NCBI GenBank assembly: GCA_030540075.1
Contig: JAUNWX010000014.1
Location: 1-47,803 of the forward strand
Source: Lachnospiraceae bacterium
GTDB taxonomy: Bacteria > Bacillota > Clostridia > Lachnospirales > Lachnospiraceae
Reading direction: 5' to 3'
DNA: 47,803 nt
The position numbers were made by a program, and so were the translations under genes. Below are positions 34,717 to 43,846 of the stretch, one piece after another. Every line of letters begins with the position of its first letter. Positions within the stretch are counted from its first letter, which is position 1. Below the pieces are notes generated by a model. The model saw only the letters and a list, made by a program, of their open reading frames with translations, was not told the origin of the DNA and ran no database searches.

Positions 34717-37700
34717 TTAAGCGTTCGAAATCAGCTCGTCGAACTCGGCGAGCGTCATGATGATCTTCCGTGGCTTCGTGCCCTCCTCCGGGCCGACCAC
34801 GCCGGCGTCGGCGAGCTGGTCCATGATGCGGGCCGCACGGTTGAAGCCGATGCGGAACTTCCGCTGGAGCATGCCGATTGAGGCCTTCTCGGTCTCGATG
34901 ATCAGCTGGCCGGCCTCGGCGAAAAGCTCGTCCTGGTTTCCGCCGCCACCGATGCCGCCCTCTCCGCCGCCACCGGACTGTACCTGTTGCTGGATGCGCT
35001 CACTGTACTCGACCTCGCCCATCTCCTCCTTGATGAAGTCGACGACGTCGGAGACCTCCTGATCGGAGACGAAGGCGCCCTGTACACGCACCGGCTTCGG
35101 GATGCCCTGCGGGAAGAAGAGCATATCGCCCTTTCCGAGCAGCTTCTCGGCACCGTTCATGTCGATGATGGTACGGCTGTCGGTACCGGACGAGACGGCG
35201 AAGGCGATACGGCTCGGAACATTTGCCTTGATCAGACCGGTGATGACGTCGACCGTCGGACGCTGGGTCGCGATGACGAGGTGCATGCCGGCGGCACGCG
35301 CGAGCTGGGCGATACGGCAGATGGCGTCCTCGACCTCCTGGCTCGAAACCATCATAAGGTCCGCGAGCTCATCGATGATGATGACGATCTGCGGCAGCTT
35401 CTCCGGCTTCTGATCCTCCGGGATCTCCGGATCATTGCGCACGGCCATGATCTTCTCGTTGTAGCCCTTCAGGTCACGGGAGCCGCTCTCGGCGAACTTC
35501 TTATAGCGATCCGTCATCTCGGCCACCGCCCAGTTCAGCGCGGAGGCGGCCTTCTTCGGATCGGTCACGACCGGAATCAGGAGGTGCGGGATGCCGTTGT
35601 AGACGGAAAGCTCCACGACCTTCGGGTCGATCATGATCATGCGGACATCCTCCGGCTTATACTTGAAGAGGAGGGACATGATGAGCGTGTTGATGCAGAC
35701 CGACTTACCGGAGCCGGTGGCACCCGCGATGAGCAGATGCGGCATCTTCGCGATGTCGGTCACGATGGTCTTACCGGCGATGTCCTTTCCGACACCGAAG
35801 GCAAGCTTCGCCTTCGCGCCCTGGAACTCACTGCTTCCGAGTACCTCACCGAGGTAAACGGTGGCCCCGTGCTTGTTCGGCACCTCGATGCCGACCGCCG
35901 ACTTGCCCGGGATCGGCGCCTCGATACGGATATCCGCCGCGGCGAGACGCATCTTGATATCGTTCGTGAGGGAGACGATCTTCGACACCTTCACACCGAT
36001 CTCCGGCTGCAGCTCATAGCGTGTCACCGCCGGACCGATGGAGATGTTCGTGATCGTGACATTGACACCAAAGCTCTTCAGGGTCTCCTGGAGGGTCAGC
36101 GCATTCTGACGAATCTCCTCTCTCGTATCGAAGTCCTGTCGTGCCGGCTGCTGCAGGAGACGGAGCGGCGGAATCACGTACGGCTTCTGCGGCTTCTTTT
36201 TCTCGAGGATCTCCTGCTGTACCTTCGCATTATCTGCATCCGTCGGGGTATTTTCCTTCTTCTCGCGGTCGAGCTGGGACTCGATCTTCTTTTTGATCGG
36301 CTCGACATCGGCATCGATCACCTGACCGTTTGACGCGACGATGCGCCGTGTCCCCTGCTCCATATCACCGCGCCCGATGGTGGCCACGCCGTTGCGACCG
36401 ACGCTTACCTCATCGTCACCCGCATAGGCCGCTTCCGATGGATCATCGTCGGCATCCTCGAGCGGAGGCTGCTCCGCATCCATCACGTTCTCAGCTGCAG
36501 AAGGCTGTGCATACTGGCCGAATGCGTCGTCTGCATGTCGGTCAGTCTCGTCCGCCCCATCATCCATATAGTTATCCATGAGGTTCTGATCATCCCAGAG
36601 GCTGCCGCTGATCGGGAAATCATCCTCGATGGCCTGTACTGACTTGCCCGTCGGGGTCGCTGCTGGCGACTGAGCTGCCGTCGCTATATTCGCTCCGGTC
36701 CGGATCGGGAGGACGGTCTCCGCGCTGCTCGACGCCGTCGCGCTCGTCACTGCACCTGCAGCGCTTCCTGCCGCAGCTGCCAGGGCATCACTGCCCGGCA
36801 TCGCAGTGCGGTCGTCCCGTGACACCGGGGTATGACGCACGTTCAGCGGAAGCTCAACGCTGTTCGCTGCATTTTCATCCGGACCGAGGATCGCACCCAT
36901 GCCGGTGATCGTCGGCTCGGCGTTCAGCTTCGGCTCCGCTGATGCAGGCTGCGTCACATCGGCACCCGCCCCAAGGGTCGCCTCAAACGAAGGCATGTCG
37001 TCGATGGCCGGGATGGTAAAACTGTCCTCCGGCATCGCTGTCTGACGGGCAGTGTTCTGATCGGCAGCATTGGCCTCAGCAGACGTGGTCGCAGGCGCAC
37101 TCATCTCGGCGAGCGACTGATGGGCCGAAAGATCGATGGCCTGCATGTCGACACCGGCACGGCGGGCACGCAGCTCCTCTTCCCGGGCAAGACGACGCTC
37201 CTCCCGATGGAGACGCGCAGACTCCGCCACCTGTGAGAAGTCCTCCCGCGCACGATCGCGCGCATGGGATGCGGCCCGGGCGGAATGCTTCGCGATGATA
37301 CGTGCGAGCGGCTTTCCGGTGGTATAGATGAGGCACACGAAGCTCGCGACGATGAGAATCAGGGCCGCACCGACCGTTCCGGCGATGGTATGAAGCACCA
37401 TGGCGAGGGCACCGCCGACGATACCGCCGCCGATGCCGAGCTCTGCGCCCTCACTGTAGAAGTCCATCAGTGTCATGTCCTGCACGCCACCCGCGGTAAA
37501 CAGCTGGAGAAGCGCCGACAGGAACACCAGCATGAACAGCGCCGAAGTCATCCGAAGCGTCGCATGCGGGTTATCGATGTTTGAAAGGATGAAGGCCACC
37601 ACGAAGCTCAGCACGATCGGGAAGATATAACCGACCACGCCGAAAAGTCCGAGCTGTACAGCCTTCAGCGCTGCACCGATCGGACCACAGAGACCCAGAT

Positions 37701-37857
37701 TCGACAGAAACAGAAAAAGCGAGACGGCGAAGGTGATGATGATCGCGGCCTCGTCCCCCATCAGGGGTGCATCGTATTCCTGCGCCTTACTGCTGGAACG
37801 CGCCTTCGTGCTTGCTGTCGTCTTCGGTTTATTCTTGCTGCCCTTCGGTCTACCCAT
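34717..37857 (-). CDS. DNA translocase FtsK/SpoIIIE
   Basis: Membrane-anchored DNA pump for chromosome segregation at the septum. The 1046-residue protein has an N-terminal basic leader, four membrane segments (about 35-57, 68-92, 100-120, 145-185), a long Ala-, Asp- and Glu-rich linker (about 200-560), then the motor with Walker A GATGSGKS near 712-719 and Walker [12 protein letters not shown], and a C-terminal winged-helix gamma domain after about 985 ([20 protein letters not shown]) that reads orientation sequences. The linker makes it about 250 residues longer than B. subtilis SpoIIIE. AGGTGAGG precedes the ATG. Role in sporulation is possible but not shown. Confidence 0.95.
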   Translation of the reverse strand: MGRPKGSKNKPKTTASTKARSSSKAQEYDAPLMGDEAAIIITFAVSLFLFLSNLGLCGPIGAALKAVQLGLFGVVGYIFPIVLSFVVAFILSNIDNPHATLRMTSALFMLVFLSALLQLFTAGGVQDMTLMDFYSEGAELGIGGGIVGGALAMVLHTIAGTVGAALILIVASFVCLIYTTGKPLARIIAKHSARAASHARDRAREDFSQVAESARLHREERRLAREEELRARRAGVDMQAIDLSAHQSLAEMSAPATTSAEANAADQNTARQTAMPEDSFTIPAIDDMPSFEATLGAGADVTQPASAEPKLNAEPTITGMGAILGPDENAANSVELPLNVRHTPVSRDDRTAMPGSDALAAAAGSAAGAVTSATASSSAETVLPIRTGANIATAAQSPAATPTGKSVQAIEDDFPISGSLWDDQNLMDNYMDDGADETDRHADDAFGQYAQPSAAENVMDAEQPPLEDADDDPSEAAYAGDDEVSVGRNGVATIGRGDMEQGTRRIVASNGQVIDADVEPIKKKIESQLDREKKENTPTDADNAKVQQEILEKKKPQKPYVIPPLRLLQQPARQDFDTREEIRQNALTLQETLKSFGVNVTITNISIGPAVTRYELQPEIGVKVSKIVSLTNDIKMRLAAADIRIEAPIPGKSAVGIEVPNKHGATVYLGEVLGSSEFQGAKAKLAFGVGKDIAGKTIVTDIAKMPHLLIAGATGSGKSVCINTLIMSLLFKYKPEDVRMIMIDPKVVELSVYNGIPHLLIPVVTDPKKAASALNWAVAEMTDRYKKFAESGSRDLKGYNEKIMAVRNDPEIPEDQKPEKLPQIVIIIDELADLMMVSSQEVEDAICRIAQLARAAGMHLVIATQRPTVDVITGLIKANVPSRIAFAVSSGTDSRTIIDMNGAEKLLGKGDMLFFPQGIPKPVRVQGAFVSDQEVSDVVDFIKEEMGEVEYSERIQQQVQSGGGGEGGIGGGGNQDELFAEAGQLIIETEKASIGMLQRKFRIGFNRAARIMDQLADAGVVGPEEGTKPRKIIMTLAEFDELISNA

Positions 37858-37897
37858 GTCACCTCACCTGGTCGTAATTTCTCAATGTAACTTTAGT

Positions 37898-37903
37898 ATT
37901 ATA
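37898..37903 (-). promoter_or_regulatory. -10 box upstream of ftsK/spoIIIE
   Basis: A perfect TATAAT on the minus strand, 41 bases before the ATG, in an AT-rich 92-base intergenic region. No good -35 hexamer sits at 16-18 bases. Confidence 0.45.
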
Positions 37904-37949
37904 CTCCAAACCTTCTGTAAAATCTATCTCAAAAACAGGTGTTTGTTCT

Positions 37950-39266
37950 TTAGAGCAGAGCTTCCCTGAACGCTTCCGGATTGAAATGATAATAATGCGA
38001 CGGACGGCCCTGGCGCGGCGTCTTCGTATCCGGCGCGGTATCCCGGAAGCGGATCATATCGAGATCGTAGAGCTTCGCGAGGATACGGCTCGCGGAACGC
38101 ATCGTGATGCCGAGCTTCTCGGAGAGTGCATGGGAGCTGATCAACTGCTCCTCATCCTGCTCGAAGATGCTGATCAGCTTCAGGATATTGGTCTCGTTGA
38201 TACCATTCTCCCGGGCAAACGCAAGTGCCTTTTCATTCGAGTAGTTGTACATCAGCTGATTATCCGCGCTGAGCGGTCCGGTGATCTTATCCTCCTCGTC
38301 CATGAAGAAGGCATCATTCCGGCCATAGCGGTCCGCCTCCATAAGGGCGTGCTCCGCGAAATAGCGGGAACGCTCATAGGACGGGCTGACACCGGCACCG
38401 ATCCGGAACGGGAAGTTCAGCTCCTTCTTCAGGATCAGTAGCAGGGTACGGATCGTATCGAGCTGTGGCGCGCCGGCCGGAACCTGCACATGGATCTCAA
38501 ACTGGTTGAAGCCCTGAGAGATGCTGAAGTGCAGATGGTTCGCCTTCCGGTAGTCGGCCAGGAGCTTGTAGACCGTCGCTTCGCGGTACTCCTGCTCCTC
38601 CTGCTCGACATCCTCGTCGAACGGCAGACGCATCAGGATACTGAGCTCATCCTTCAGATTGATCGAGTCGAGACGAAGCTCATTGAGGGCCGAGCGAATC
38701 GACTTCACGATCATCGCCTCGGAAGGAAAGACCTCCACATACGGAATATGAAGCTCATCGAGACGATTCAGATTATTGATGGACCGGGACAGGATCAGAT
38801 CGATCTTTCCCTCGTCCCAGAGCTTCTTCGCATACGCGGTGATGTGCCGGTAGTCGTAGTGCGTATCCTCGAAAAAATACGGACAATGTTCCTTCTTCAC
38901 ATACTGTGGCACATCCATATAGTGGTTCGTCGTCGTCAGGAAATCACAGAAGACACGGTTCAGCTTCGTCTCCGGATGCTCGATCTGAAACTGCAGCAGG
39001 ATCGACAGCACATCGATCGGTTCATAGGCCGTAAAGGTGCATGGGATGCGGTTGTCCGGGAACTTATTCTTGATATAGTGGTAACCCAGCTCGCCGGAGA
39101 AGAAAATGACATCGCACTTTCCCTTCACATCCTGGTAGATGGCATCGATATCGCTCATCTTCCGATAGATATACTGAAAAAACTGACAGCCGAAATCATA
39201 CTCCGCGATGACCTTCTCTACAGGCTCCAGTGAATGATCCGGGCTTACGATTGCAACATTAATCAT
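37950..39266 (-). CDS. Predicted three-part transcriptional regulator, family not recognised
   Basis: A 438-residue protein I cannot place in a named family. The first 220 residues look like a Rossmann-type sensor or receptor (MINVAIVSPDHSLEPVEKVI, then alternating hydrophobic strands and helices). Residues about 240-330 resemble a degenerate GGDEF-like fold (GAGVSPSYERSRYFAEHAL, ADRYGRNDAFF) without the GGDEF signature. The C-terminus holds a winged helix at about 373-410 (HALSEKLGITMRSASRILAKL) followed by a basic GRPSHYYHF end, as in DNA-binding regulators. GGAG precedes the ATG. It is a single-gene unit with a strong promoter and palindromes at the predicted start site that could be an autoregulatory operator. 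Ligand and targets unknown. Confidence 0.7.
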   Translation of the reverse strand: MINVAIVSPDHSLEPVEKVIAEYDFGCQFFQYIYRKMSDIDAIYQDVKGKCDVIFFSGELGYHYIKNKFPDNRIPCTFTAYEPIDVLSILLQFQIEHPETKLNRVFCDFLTTTNHYMDVPQYVKKEHCPYFFEDTHYDYRHITAYAKKLWDEGKIDLILSRSINNLNRLDELHIPYVEVFPSEAMIVKSIRSALNELRLDSINLKDELSILMRLPFDEDVEQEEQEYREATVYKLLADYRKANHLHFSISQGFNQFEIHVQVPAGAPQLDTIRTLLLILKKELNFPFRIGAGVSPSYERSRYFAEHALMEADRYGRNDAFFMDEEDKITGPLSADNQLMYNYSNEKALAFARENGINETNILKLISIFEQDEEQLISSHALSEKLGITMRSASRILAKLYDLDMIRFRDTAPDTKTPRQGRPSHYYHFNPEAFREALL

Positions 39267-39317
39267 AGATCTGCTCCATACTCTTCGACCGCGTCAGCAT
39301 CCGCGGCATCATAAATT

Positions 39318-39340
39318 AAGACTTGCGTCTTTTAAACGCA
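39318..39340 (-). promoter_or_regulatory. Overlapping palindromes at the start of the regulator transcript
   Basis: AAGAC-TTGC-GTCTT (39318-39331) overlaps TGCGT-7-ACGCA (39324-39340), touching the -10 box and the predicted start near 39333. Placement suits a repressor site. Confidence 0.4.
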
Positions 39341-39368
39341 GATTAGCACCGCAAAAAGTGAAAGTCAA
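39340..39368 (-). promoter_or_regulatory. Sigma-A promoter of the regulator gene
   Basis: Minus strand TTGACT (39363-39368), 17-bp spacer, TAATCT (39340-39345). The -35 box directly follows the T-tract of the degV terminator. Confidence 0.85.
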
Positions 39369-39369
39369 T

Positions 39370-39401
39370 CAAAAAGAGGGCTGCTCTGAACGCAGTCCTC
39401 T
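39370..39401 (-). terminator. Intrinsic terminator of degV
   Basis: A 10-bp stem with one G-U pair (39375-39384 with 39392-39401, loop of 7) followed by five T on the minus strand. Confidence 0.88.
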
Positions 39402-39453
39402 TGCATCATATAATAGTTCCCTTCGGGTCCCCCTGTCTAAACTGTACCTATTT

Positions 39454-40341
39454 TTATTCTGTTCTCTCCTTGCCGAAGAAGAACACGACCAGGGTTCCAG
39501 GGCCGGTATGGCATCCGATGGTCGGGCCGATCGGATAGATCCGGATTTTTCCCTTCAGATGCGGGAAACGTGCCTCGATCATCTCCCGCAGCTTCTCCGC
39601 ATCCTCCTCACACTCGGAGTTGCCGATGAAACAGCTGCCGCTGTACTTGAGCCCGTCCTCTGTCAGCTCCTCCATCTTCTCTTCGAGGCGCGCGATGGCC
39701 TTTCGCTTGCCACGGAGCTTCTCCTTCACCTTGAGAGAGCCGTCCTTCACGACCTCGATCAGCGGGCAGATATTGAGGATCGTAGCGATCGCACCGGAGG
39801 CCTTCGATACACGGCCGCCCATGATGAGGAACTTAAGATCCGTCGTCAGGACGAGGTGCTGCACCTTATGCTTCGCTGTCTCTGCGTAGTCACGGAGTGC
39901 ATCGATATCCATCCCGTCGTCACGTAAATCACAGAGCTTATCCATCAGCAGTCCGTAGCCGGAGGATGCACAGAGCGAATCCACGATGTAGATCTTCCGA
40001 TCCGGGAACTCCTCCTTCAGATCCTCGGCCGCGATGCGGGCAGAATTCAGTGTGCCGGAAATACCGCTTGAAAGCGTGACATGCAGGATATCCTTTCCGG
40101 CCTCGAGGTACGGGCGGAAGCGCTCGATGTACTCCTCGACATTGACCTGCGAAGTCTGCGAACGCTCACCGGCCACCATACGGCGGTACAGCTCGGAGGT
40201 GGAAATCGAGTGCCCGAAGTTATCGAGGTACTCATCGTCTCCGACACGAAGGTGGAAGTAGCAGACATTGACCTCCCGCTCCTGGTACCAGGACTCCGGC
40301 ATATCCGCCGTCGAACAACAGCTGAGTATATAAGAATGCAT
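39454..40341 (-). CDS. DegV family protein (fatty-acid binding, FakB-like)
   Basis: Members bind a fatty acid and present it to the kinase FakA for phosphorylation; the fold is well known but the exact role of each paralogue is not. The 295-residue product has the N-terminal CSTADMP segment, the ligand-site motif SSGISGTLNSA at about 92-102, DSLCASSGYGLL and GGRVSKASGA, and a C-terminal PTIGCHTGPGTLVVFF. AAAAAGGAG precedes the ATG at ten bases. Own promoter and terminator; no fakA-like gene is nearby. Confidence 0.92.
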   Translation of the reverse strand: MHSYILSCCSTADMPESWYQEREVNVCYFHLRVGDDEYLDNFGHSISTSELYRRMVAGERSQTSQVNVEEYIERFRPYLEAGKDILHVTLSSGISGTLNSARIAAEDLKEEFPDRKIYIVDSLCASSGYGLLMDKLCDLRDDGMDIDALRDYAETAKHKVQHLVLTTDLKFLIMGGRVSKASGAIATILNICPLIEVVKDGSLKVKEKLRGKRKAIARLEEKMEELTEDGLKYSGSCFIGNSECEEDAEKLREMIEARFPHLKGKIRIYPIGPTIGCHTGPGTLVVFFFGKERTE

Positions 40342-40373
40342 AGTATGATCACTCCTTTTTAAACATTGAGCCT

Positions 40374-40402
40374 ATCATACACCAGTACACACATAGTTTC
40401 AA
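40374..40402 (-). promoter_or_regulatory. Sigma-A promoter of degV
   Basis: Minus strand TTGAAA (40397-40402), 17-bp spacer, TATGAT (40374-40379). Predicted start near 40367, giving a short leader. Confidence 0.82.
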
Positions 40403-40470
40403 TAACTACTTGTAAAATTTTTCATAACCTCGTTGTATGTTAGTTAAAACAATTAATTTCCCTCTCTGCT

Positions 40471-40499
40471 ACAAAACCCCCGGAGAAATCCTCCGGGGG
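40471..40499 (-). terminator. Intrinsic terminator of the YczE-like gene
   Basis: A perfect 9-bp GC-rich stem (40477-40485 with 40491-40499, loop of 5) followed by TTTTGT on the minus strand, a few bases after the stop. Confidence 0.85.
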
Positions 40500-40504
40500 T
40501 ATAC

Positions 40505-41119
40505 TTATCGAATCCACTTCTTCGAGAAATGTGTATCGAAGAAGCTGATGAAGGGGCCGAGGCCGAAGGCGCAGATCAGGGTGCCGAGGCCGATGAGGCC
40601 GCCGAGCAGGAAGGTGATGAGCGCGGTCAGGGCGTCCGTGAAGACACGGCAGCCGAAGTACGGAAACGGGGTGTGATCCGCGAGGCCGATTGCGAGGTAA
40701 TCGTACGGGGCGATGCCGAGGTTTGCGGTCTGGTACATTGACACACCGATGGAGGTGATCACGACGCCGAGAATCACGAAGATCAGCTGTACCGAAAAGG
40801 ATGAGGCCACGCCGAAGATCTGTTCGATGTGCTGATAAAAGAAGGTCACGATGTAGCCGATGGTCACCCAGTTAAAGAAGGTGCCGAGGCCGATGTATTT
40901 CCGCCCCCAGAGGATCTCGACGATGAAAAAGAGCGTGTTCGCCATCAGGTTCATGGTGCCGAGGGAGATCCCGAGGAGCTCCGAGGTCCGGAGGTTGAGC
41001 GCCGTGATGGAGTCATTGCCCAGCCCGGACTGCTTGAAGAAGGCGATGCCGAGGGAAATCACGACACAGCCGAGGAGCATACCGACGATGCGGCTTGCAC
41101 TGATCTTTGTTTTCTGCAT
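40505..41119 (-). CDS. YczE/YitT-type integral membrane protein (COG2364)
   Basis: Small membrane protein of 204 residues with five or so hydrophobic segments (about 12-30, 50-70, 80-97, 108-128, 165-192). Conserved family features include SLGIAFFKQSGLGNDS near the start and the internal near-repeat IGVSMYQTANLGIAPYD, which suggests a duplicated half. GGAG lies 11 bases before the ATG. Function is unknown for the family; in Bacillus the yczE relative is linked to secondary-metabolite genes. No clear promoter; it may be read from the NlpC gene through the hairpin at 41148-41174. Confidence 0.85.
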   Translation of the reverse strand: MQKTKISASRIVGMLLGCVVISLGIAFFKQSGLGNDSITALNLRTSELLGISLGTMNLMANTLFFIVEILWGRKYIGLGTFFNWVTIGYIVTFFYQHIEQIFGVASSFSVQLIFVILGVVITSIGVSMYQTANLGIAPYDYLAIGLADHTPFPYFGCRVFTDALTALITFLLGGLIGLGTLICAFGLGPFISFFDTHFSKKWIR

Positions 41120-41147
41120 AGATGTTTTTTCTCCACTGAAAGTTTAT

Positions 41148-41174
41148 AAAAATTTAATGGGGTCAGACCCCATG
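41148..41174 (-). terminator. Intrinsic terminator of the SH3/NlpC gene
   Basis: Stem ATGGGGT/ACCCCAT (41158-41164 with 41168-41174) with a 3-nt loop, followed on the minus strand by TAAATTTTTAT. The stem is short and the T-tract interrupted. Confidence 0.6.
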
Positions 41175-41235
41175 AAGTCTCTTGACAACGTCATTGTCCG
41201 AAAAACATATGCCTCCCGGGAACAGGTGCGGTGGG

Positions 41236-42897
41236 TCAGTCGCCGATGACGTTTCGGATGGCCACCGGGGTACGGTAGTTCCAGCGGTAGATGCGGATAC
41301 CGGAGCGGGTGGAGGCGGCGTTCACCACCTGGCCGTTTCCGATGTACATGCCGACATGGTTGATCGTACCACTGCGGTTTGCGTAGAAAATGAGGTCGCC
41401 CGGGCGCATATTCGCGCTCGTCACCTTCGATCCGGTTCTCGCCTGGTCACGTGATACACGCGGGACCTGGATGCCGAAGTTCTTCAGTACCGACTGTGTG
41501 AAACCGGAGCAGTCACAGCCATGGGTGAGCGAGGTGCCGCCCCAGACATATCGGTTGCCGACAAACTGGCAGGCGAAGTTGACGATCTTGTTTCGGAAGG
41601 CCATGGCCGCGTTCGCTGCCTCGACCGCAGGGTAATACTCGATGGCCTCCTGCAGTGCGTACTGTACGGTGACGTTGTTGTCGCGCGTTGAGACGAACGC
41701 TCCCTGATCTTCACCGTCATCATCACCCGCGTCAAGCTCGAGCTGCACCCAGCCGTCGAGCTGATTCAGTACGTTATAGCGCTGACCGGAGGTGACCGCC
41801 GTCCAGGCCTTCGAGTCGGTCGAGGCCTCCGAACGGACATTCAGCGACTCCGTGTTGACGATCGCCATGACCTGCGCGTGCTGCACGGCGAGATTCTGCG
41901 CCGTATCGCCCGTCGCGATGAGGTCCTTCCGCACATAGCCGGTGACCGATCCGGACTTGATCTTGTACCAGCCATTCTCCTCACCGAGGATGTTACAGCC
42001 GGCATAGCCCGGGAACTTACCGACGATGTTGTTGATGCCGTCCTCCTTCGGTGAAGAACGGACGTTGATGTAGTCACTCGCGAGGGAAACGCCGAGATTG
42101 TCGTACATATTGAGGACCTTCGCCTTCAGGTTCAGGGTCCGTGCCTCGTCGAGGCCGTAGTCGATCGTCACATACTGAGGATCCGCCGACATATAGCAGG
42201 TATCGATGGTGTCGATGTTGTCCGGTGCGATCTTGATCCAGCTCTGACCGGCACGCTCGAGCACCTCATACTTCTCGCCCTTCGCCGCCGAGCCGACCGT
42301 ATTGCCATCCTCGATGACCGGTCCCGAACGCATCCGGAGATGATCGGTGATGACGGTCGCACGCACACGGATCAGCTCCGGCACCATCGCGACGGCCTCC
42401 TCGCCGGTCACGAGATAGCGCTTCGACATATAGCCATCCATCCCGCCGGACTCGACATGTGCCCAGCCCTCGGCCCCCTCCGGATCCATCTCGACGATGT
42501 TCACGGCCGCACCGTTTGTAAGCTCACCCATGATGTTCGTGAGATCGTTCTGATTCGGTGCCGAACGGAAGTTGATGTAGCTGTCACACTTCACGATGCC
42601 GAGGTTCGCGTACTGCTGCAGCACCCGCTGCAGCGTATCCGCCTGGATCTGATCGGTGAGCCGCTGAATCTGCGACTCCGTCGAAATCGTCTCCGTCTCG
42701 CTCACTGTTTCCGCTGCCTCCGGCAGGGTCTGCTCTTCCACCGCAGCTTCTGCGTTTTCCTTCCCGCCGCGCACCAGTACGCGGATCAGTATACCCATAA
42801 AAAGGACACACAGAACGAGGGCCGAAATCAGAAGGATCCTCTGCCTCGCCTCATTCCCCGTGCTCTGTTTTTTCCTGCTTCTACCAGGCTTTCCCAT
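41236..42897 (-). CDS. Membrane-anchored cell-wall hydrolase with SH3 repeats and NlpC/P60 domain
   Basis: Predicted peptidoglycan endopeptidase cutting stem peptides. The 553-residue product has a basic cytoplasmic start, one membrane segment (about 20-40), an acidic linker, four bacterial SH3-like repeats at roughly 90-165, 175-245, 260-330 and 345-415 (marked by YINFRSAP, LRMRSGP, YINVRSSP and LNVRSEAS), and a C-terminal NlpC/P60 domain with Cys463 (CDCSGF), His514 (NHVGMYIG) and Asn526 as the likely triad. I chose the ATG at 42897 because AGGGG lies seven bases upstream. The SH3 modules should bind the wall. Own promoter and terminator. Confidence 0.92.
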   Translation of the reverse strand: MGKPGRSRKKQSTGNEARQRILLISALVLCVLFMGILIRVLVRGGKENAEAAVEEQTLPEAAETVSETETISTESQIQRLTDQIQADTLQRVLQQYANLGIVKCDSYINFRSAPNQNDLTNIMGELTNGAAVNIVEMDPEGAEGWAHVESGGMDGYMSKRYLVTGEEAVAMVPELIRVRATVITDHLRMRSGPVIEDGNTVGSAAKGEKYEVLERAGQSWIKIAPDNIDTIDTCYMSADPQYVTIDYGLDEARTLNLKAKVLNMYDNLGVSLASDYINVRSSPKEDGINNIVGKFPGYAGCNILGEENGWYKIKSGSVTGYVRKDLIATGDTAQNLAVQHAQVMAIVNTESLNVRSEASTDSKAWTAVTSGQRYNVLNQLDGWVQLELDAGDDDGEDQGAFVSTRDNNVTVQYALQEAIEYYPAVEAANAAMAFRNKIVNFACQFVGNRYVWGGTSLTHGCDCSGFTQSVLKNFGIQVPRVSRDQARTGSKVTSANMRPGDLIFYANRSGTINHVGMYIGNGQVVNAASTRSGIRIYRWNYRTPVAIRNVIGD

Positions 42898-42934
42898 AAA
42901 AATGCCCCTATCTATAAAACTCAAAATCACGAGC

Positions 42935-42962
42935 ATTATAGCATAGGGGTCCTGTATTTACA
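42935..42962 (-). promoter_or_regulatory. Promoter of the SH3/NlpC gene
   Basis: Minus strand TATAAT (42935-42940) with TGTAAA (42957-42962) 16 bases upstream. Strong -10, weak -35. Confidence 0.55.
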
Positions 42963-43045
42963 TTATTTTTTTCAGAAGCGCATAGCGCAGCCGCCTGCGT
43001 TCCGGCCGCCTGCATTGTCCTGGGCCAATGCTTCCGGCCTCCACA

Positions 43046-43843
43046 TCATCGCGCGAGCATCATGCGGTCGTTCGCGAAGGTTCCGCCGGAGGCCTCCTCA
43101 AACTTCTGAAGCAGATCCTCGACGGTGAGCTTTTTCTTCTCCTCACCGGCGACATCATAGATGATCTTTCCGTTATCCATCATGATCAGGCGGTTTCCGA
43201 TCCGGATCGCGTCGTTCATGTTGTGGGTGACCATAAGGGCCGTCAGATGGTTCTCCTCGACGATTTCCTCGGTGAGGGCCAGAACCTTCGAGGCGGTCTT
43301 CGGATCGAGGGCCGCAGTATGCTCATCGAGCAGGAGCAGGTGCGGACGCTTCAGGGTCGCCATCAGCAGGGTCAGGGCCTGGCGCTGACCACCGGACAGG
43401 AGGCCGACCTTACTGGTCATACGGCTCTGAAGGCCGAGGCCGAGACGCTCGAGCGCATCCTTATAGAACTCGCGCTCCTTCTGGGTCACCGCCCAGCGAA
43501 GGCGTCTGCGCTCTCCTCTTCGGAAGGCGAGGGCCATATTCTCCTCGATCTGCATGTCGGCAGCGGTACCCTTCATCGGATCCTGGAATACACGCCCGAT
43601 GTACTTCGCACGCCTGCACTCCGGCTGCTTCGTGATGTTCTCACCATCGATCTCGATGATACCGGAATCAACCGGATAAGCACCGGCGATCATATTGAGC
43701 AGGGTCGACTTGCCGGCGCCGTTACCGCCGATGATGGTGACGAAATCACCATCGTTCAGGGTCAGGTTGATGCCACGCAGTGCCTTCTTTTCATTGACGG
43801 TTCCCTTGTTAAAGGTCTTTCGTACGTTCTTGATCACTAACAT
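43046..43843 (-). CDS. ABC importer ATP-binding protein (COG1101, TrpZ-like)
   Basis: ATPase of an uptake system of the TrpXYZ type. The 265-residue product has Walker A GGNGAGKS, the Q-loop in VFQDPMKGT, signature LSGGQRQALTLL, Walker B LLLLDEHTAALDP and the H-loop VTHN. The DEHTAALDP form (in place of DEPT) is typical of COG1101. It follows the permease gene by three bases with AGGAGG inside the permease end. The substrate cannot be read from this subunit. Confidence 0.93.
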   Translation of the reverse strand: MLVIKNVRKTFNKGTVNEKKALRGINLTLNDGDFVTIIGGNGAGKSTLLNMIAGAYPVDSGIIEIDGENITKQPECRRAKYIGRVFQDPMKGTAADMQIEENMALAFRRGERRRLRWAVTQKEREFYKDALERLGLGLQSRMTSKVGLLSGGQRQALTLLMATLKRPHLLLLDEHTAALDPKTASKVLALTEEIVEENHLTALMVTHNMNDAIRIGNRLIMMDNGKIIYDVAGEEKKKLTVEDLLQKFEEASGGTFANDRMMLAR

Positions 43844-43846
43844 CGC

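Noticed and set aside
41183-41220. Plus-strand promoter starting with TTGACA
   Set aside because: No -10 box at proper spacing and no plus-strand gene follows.
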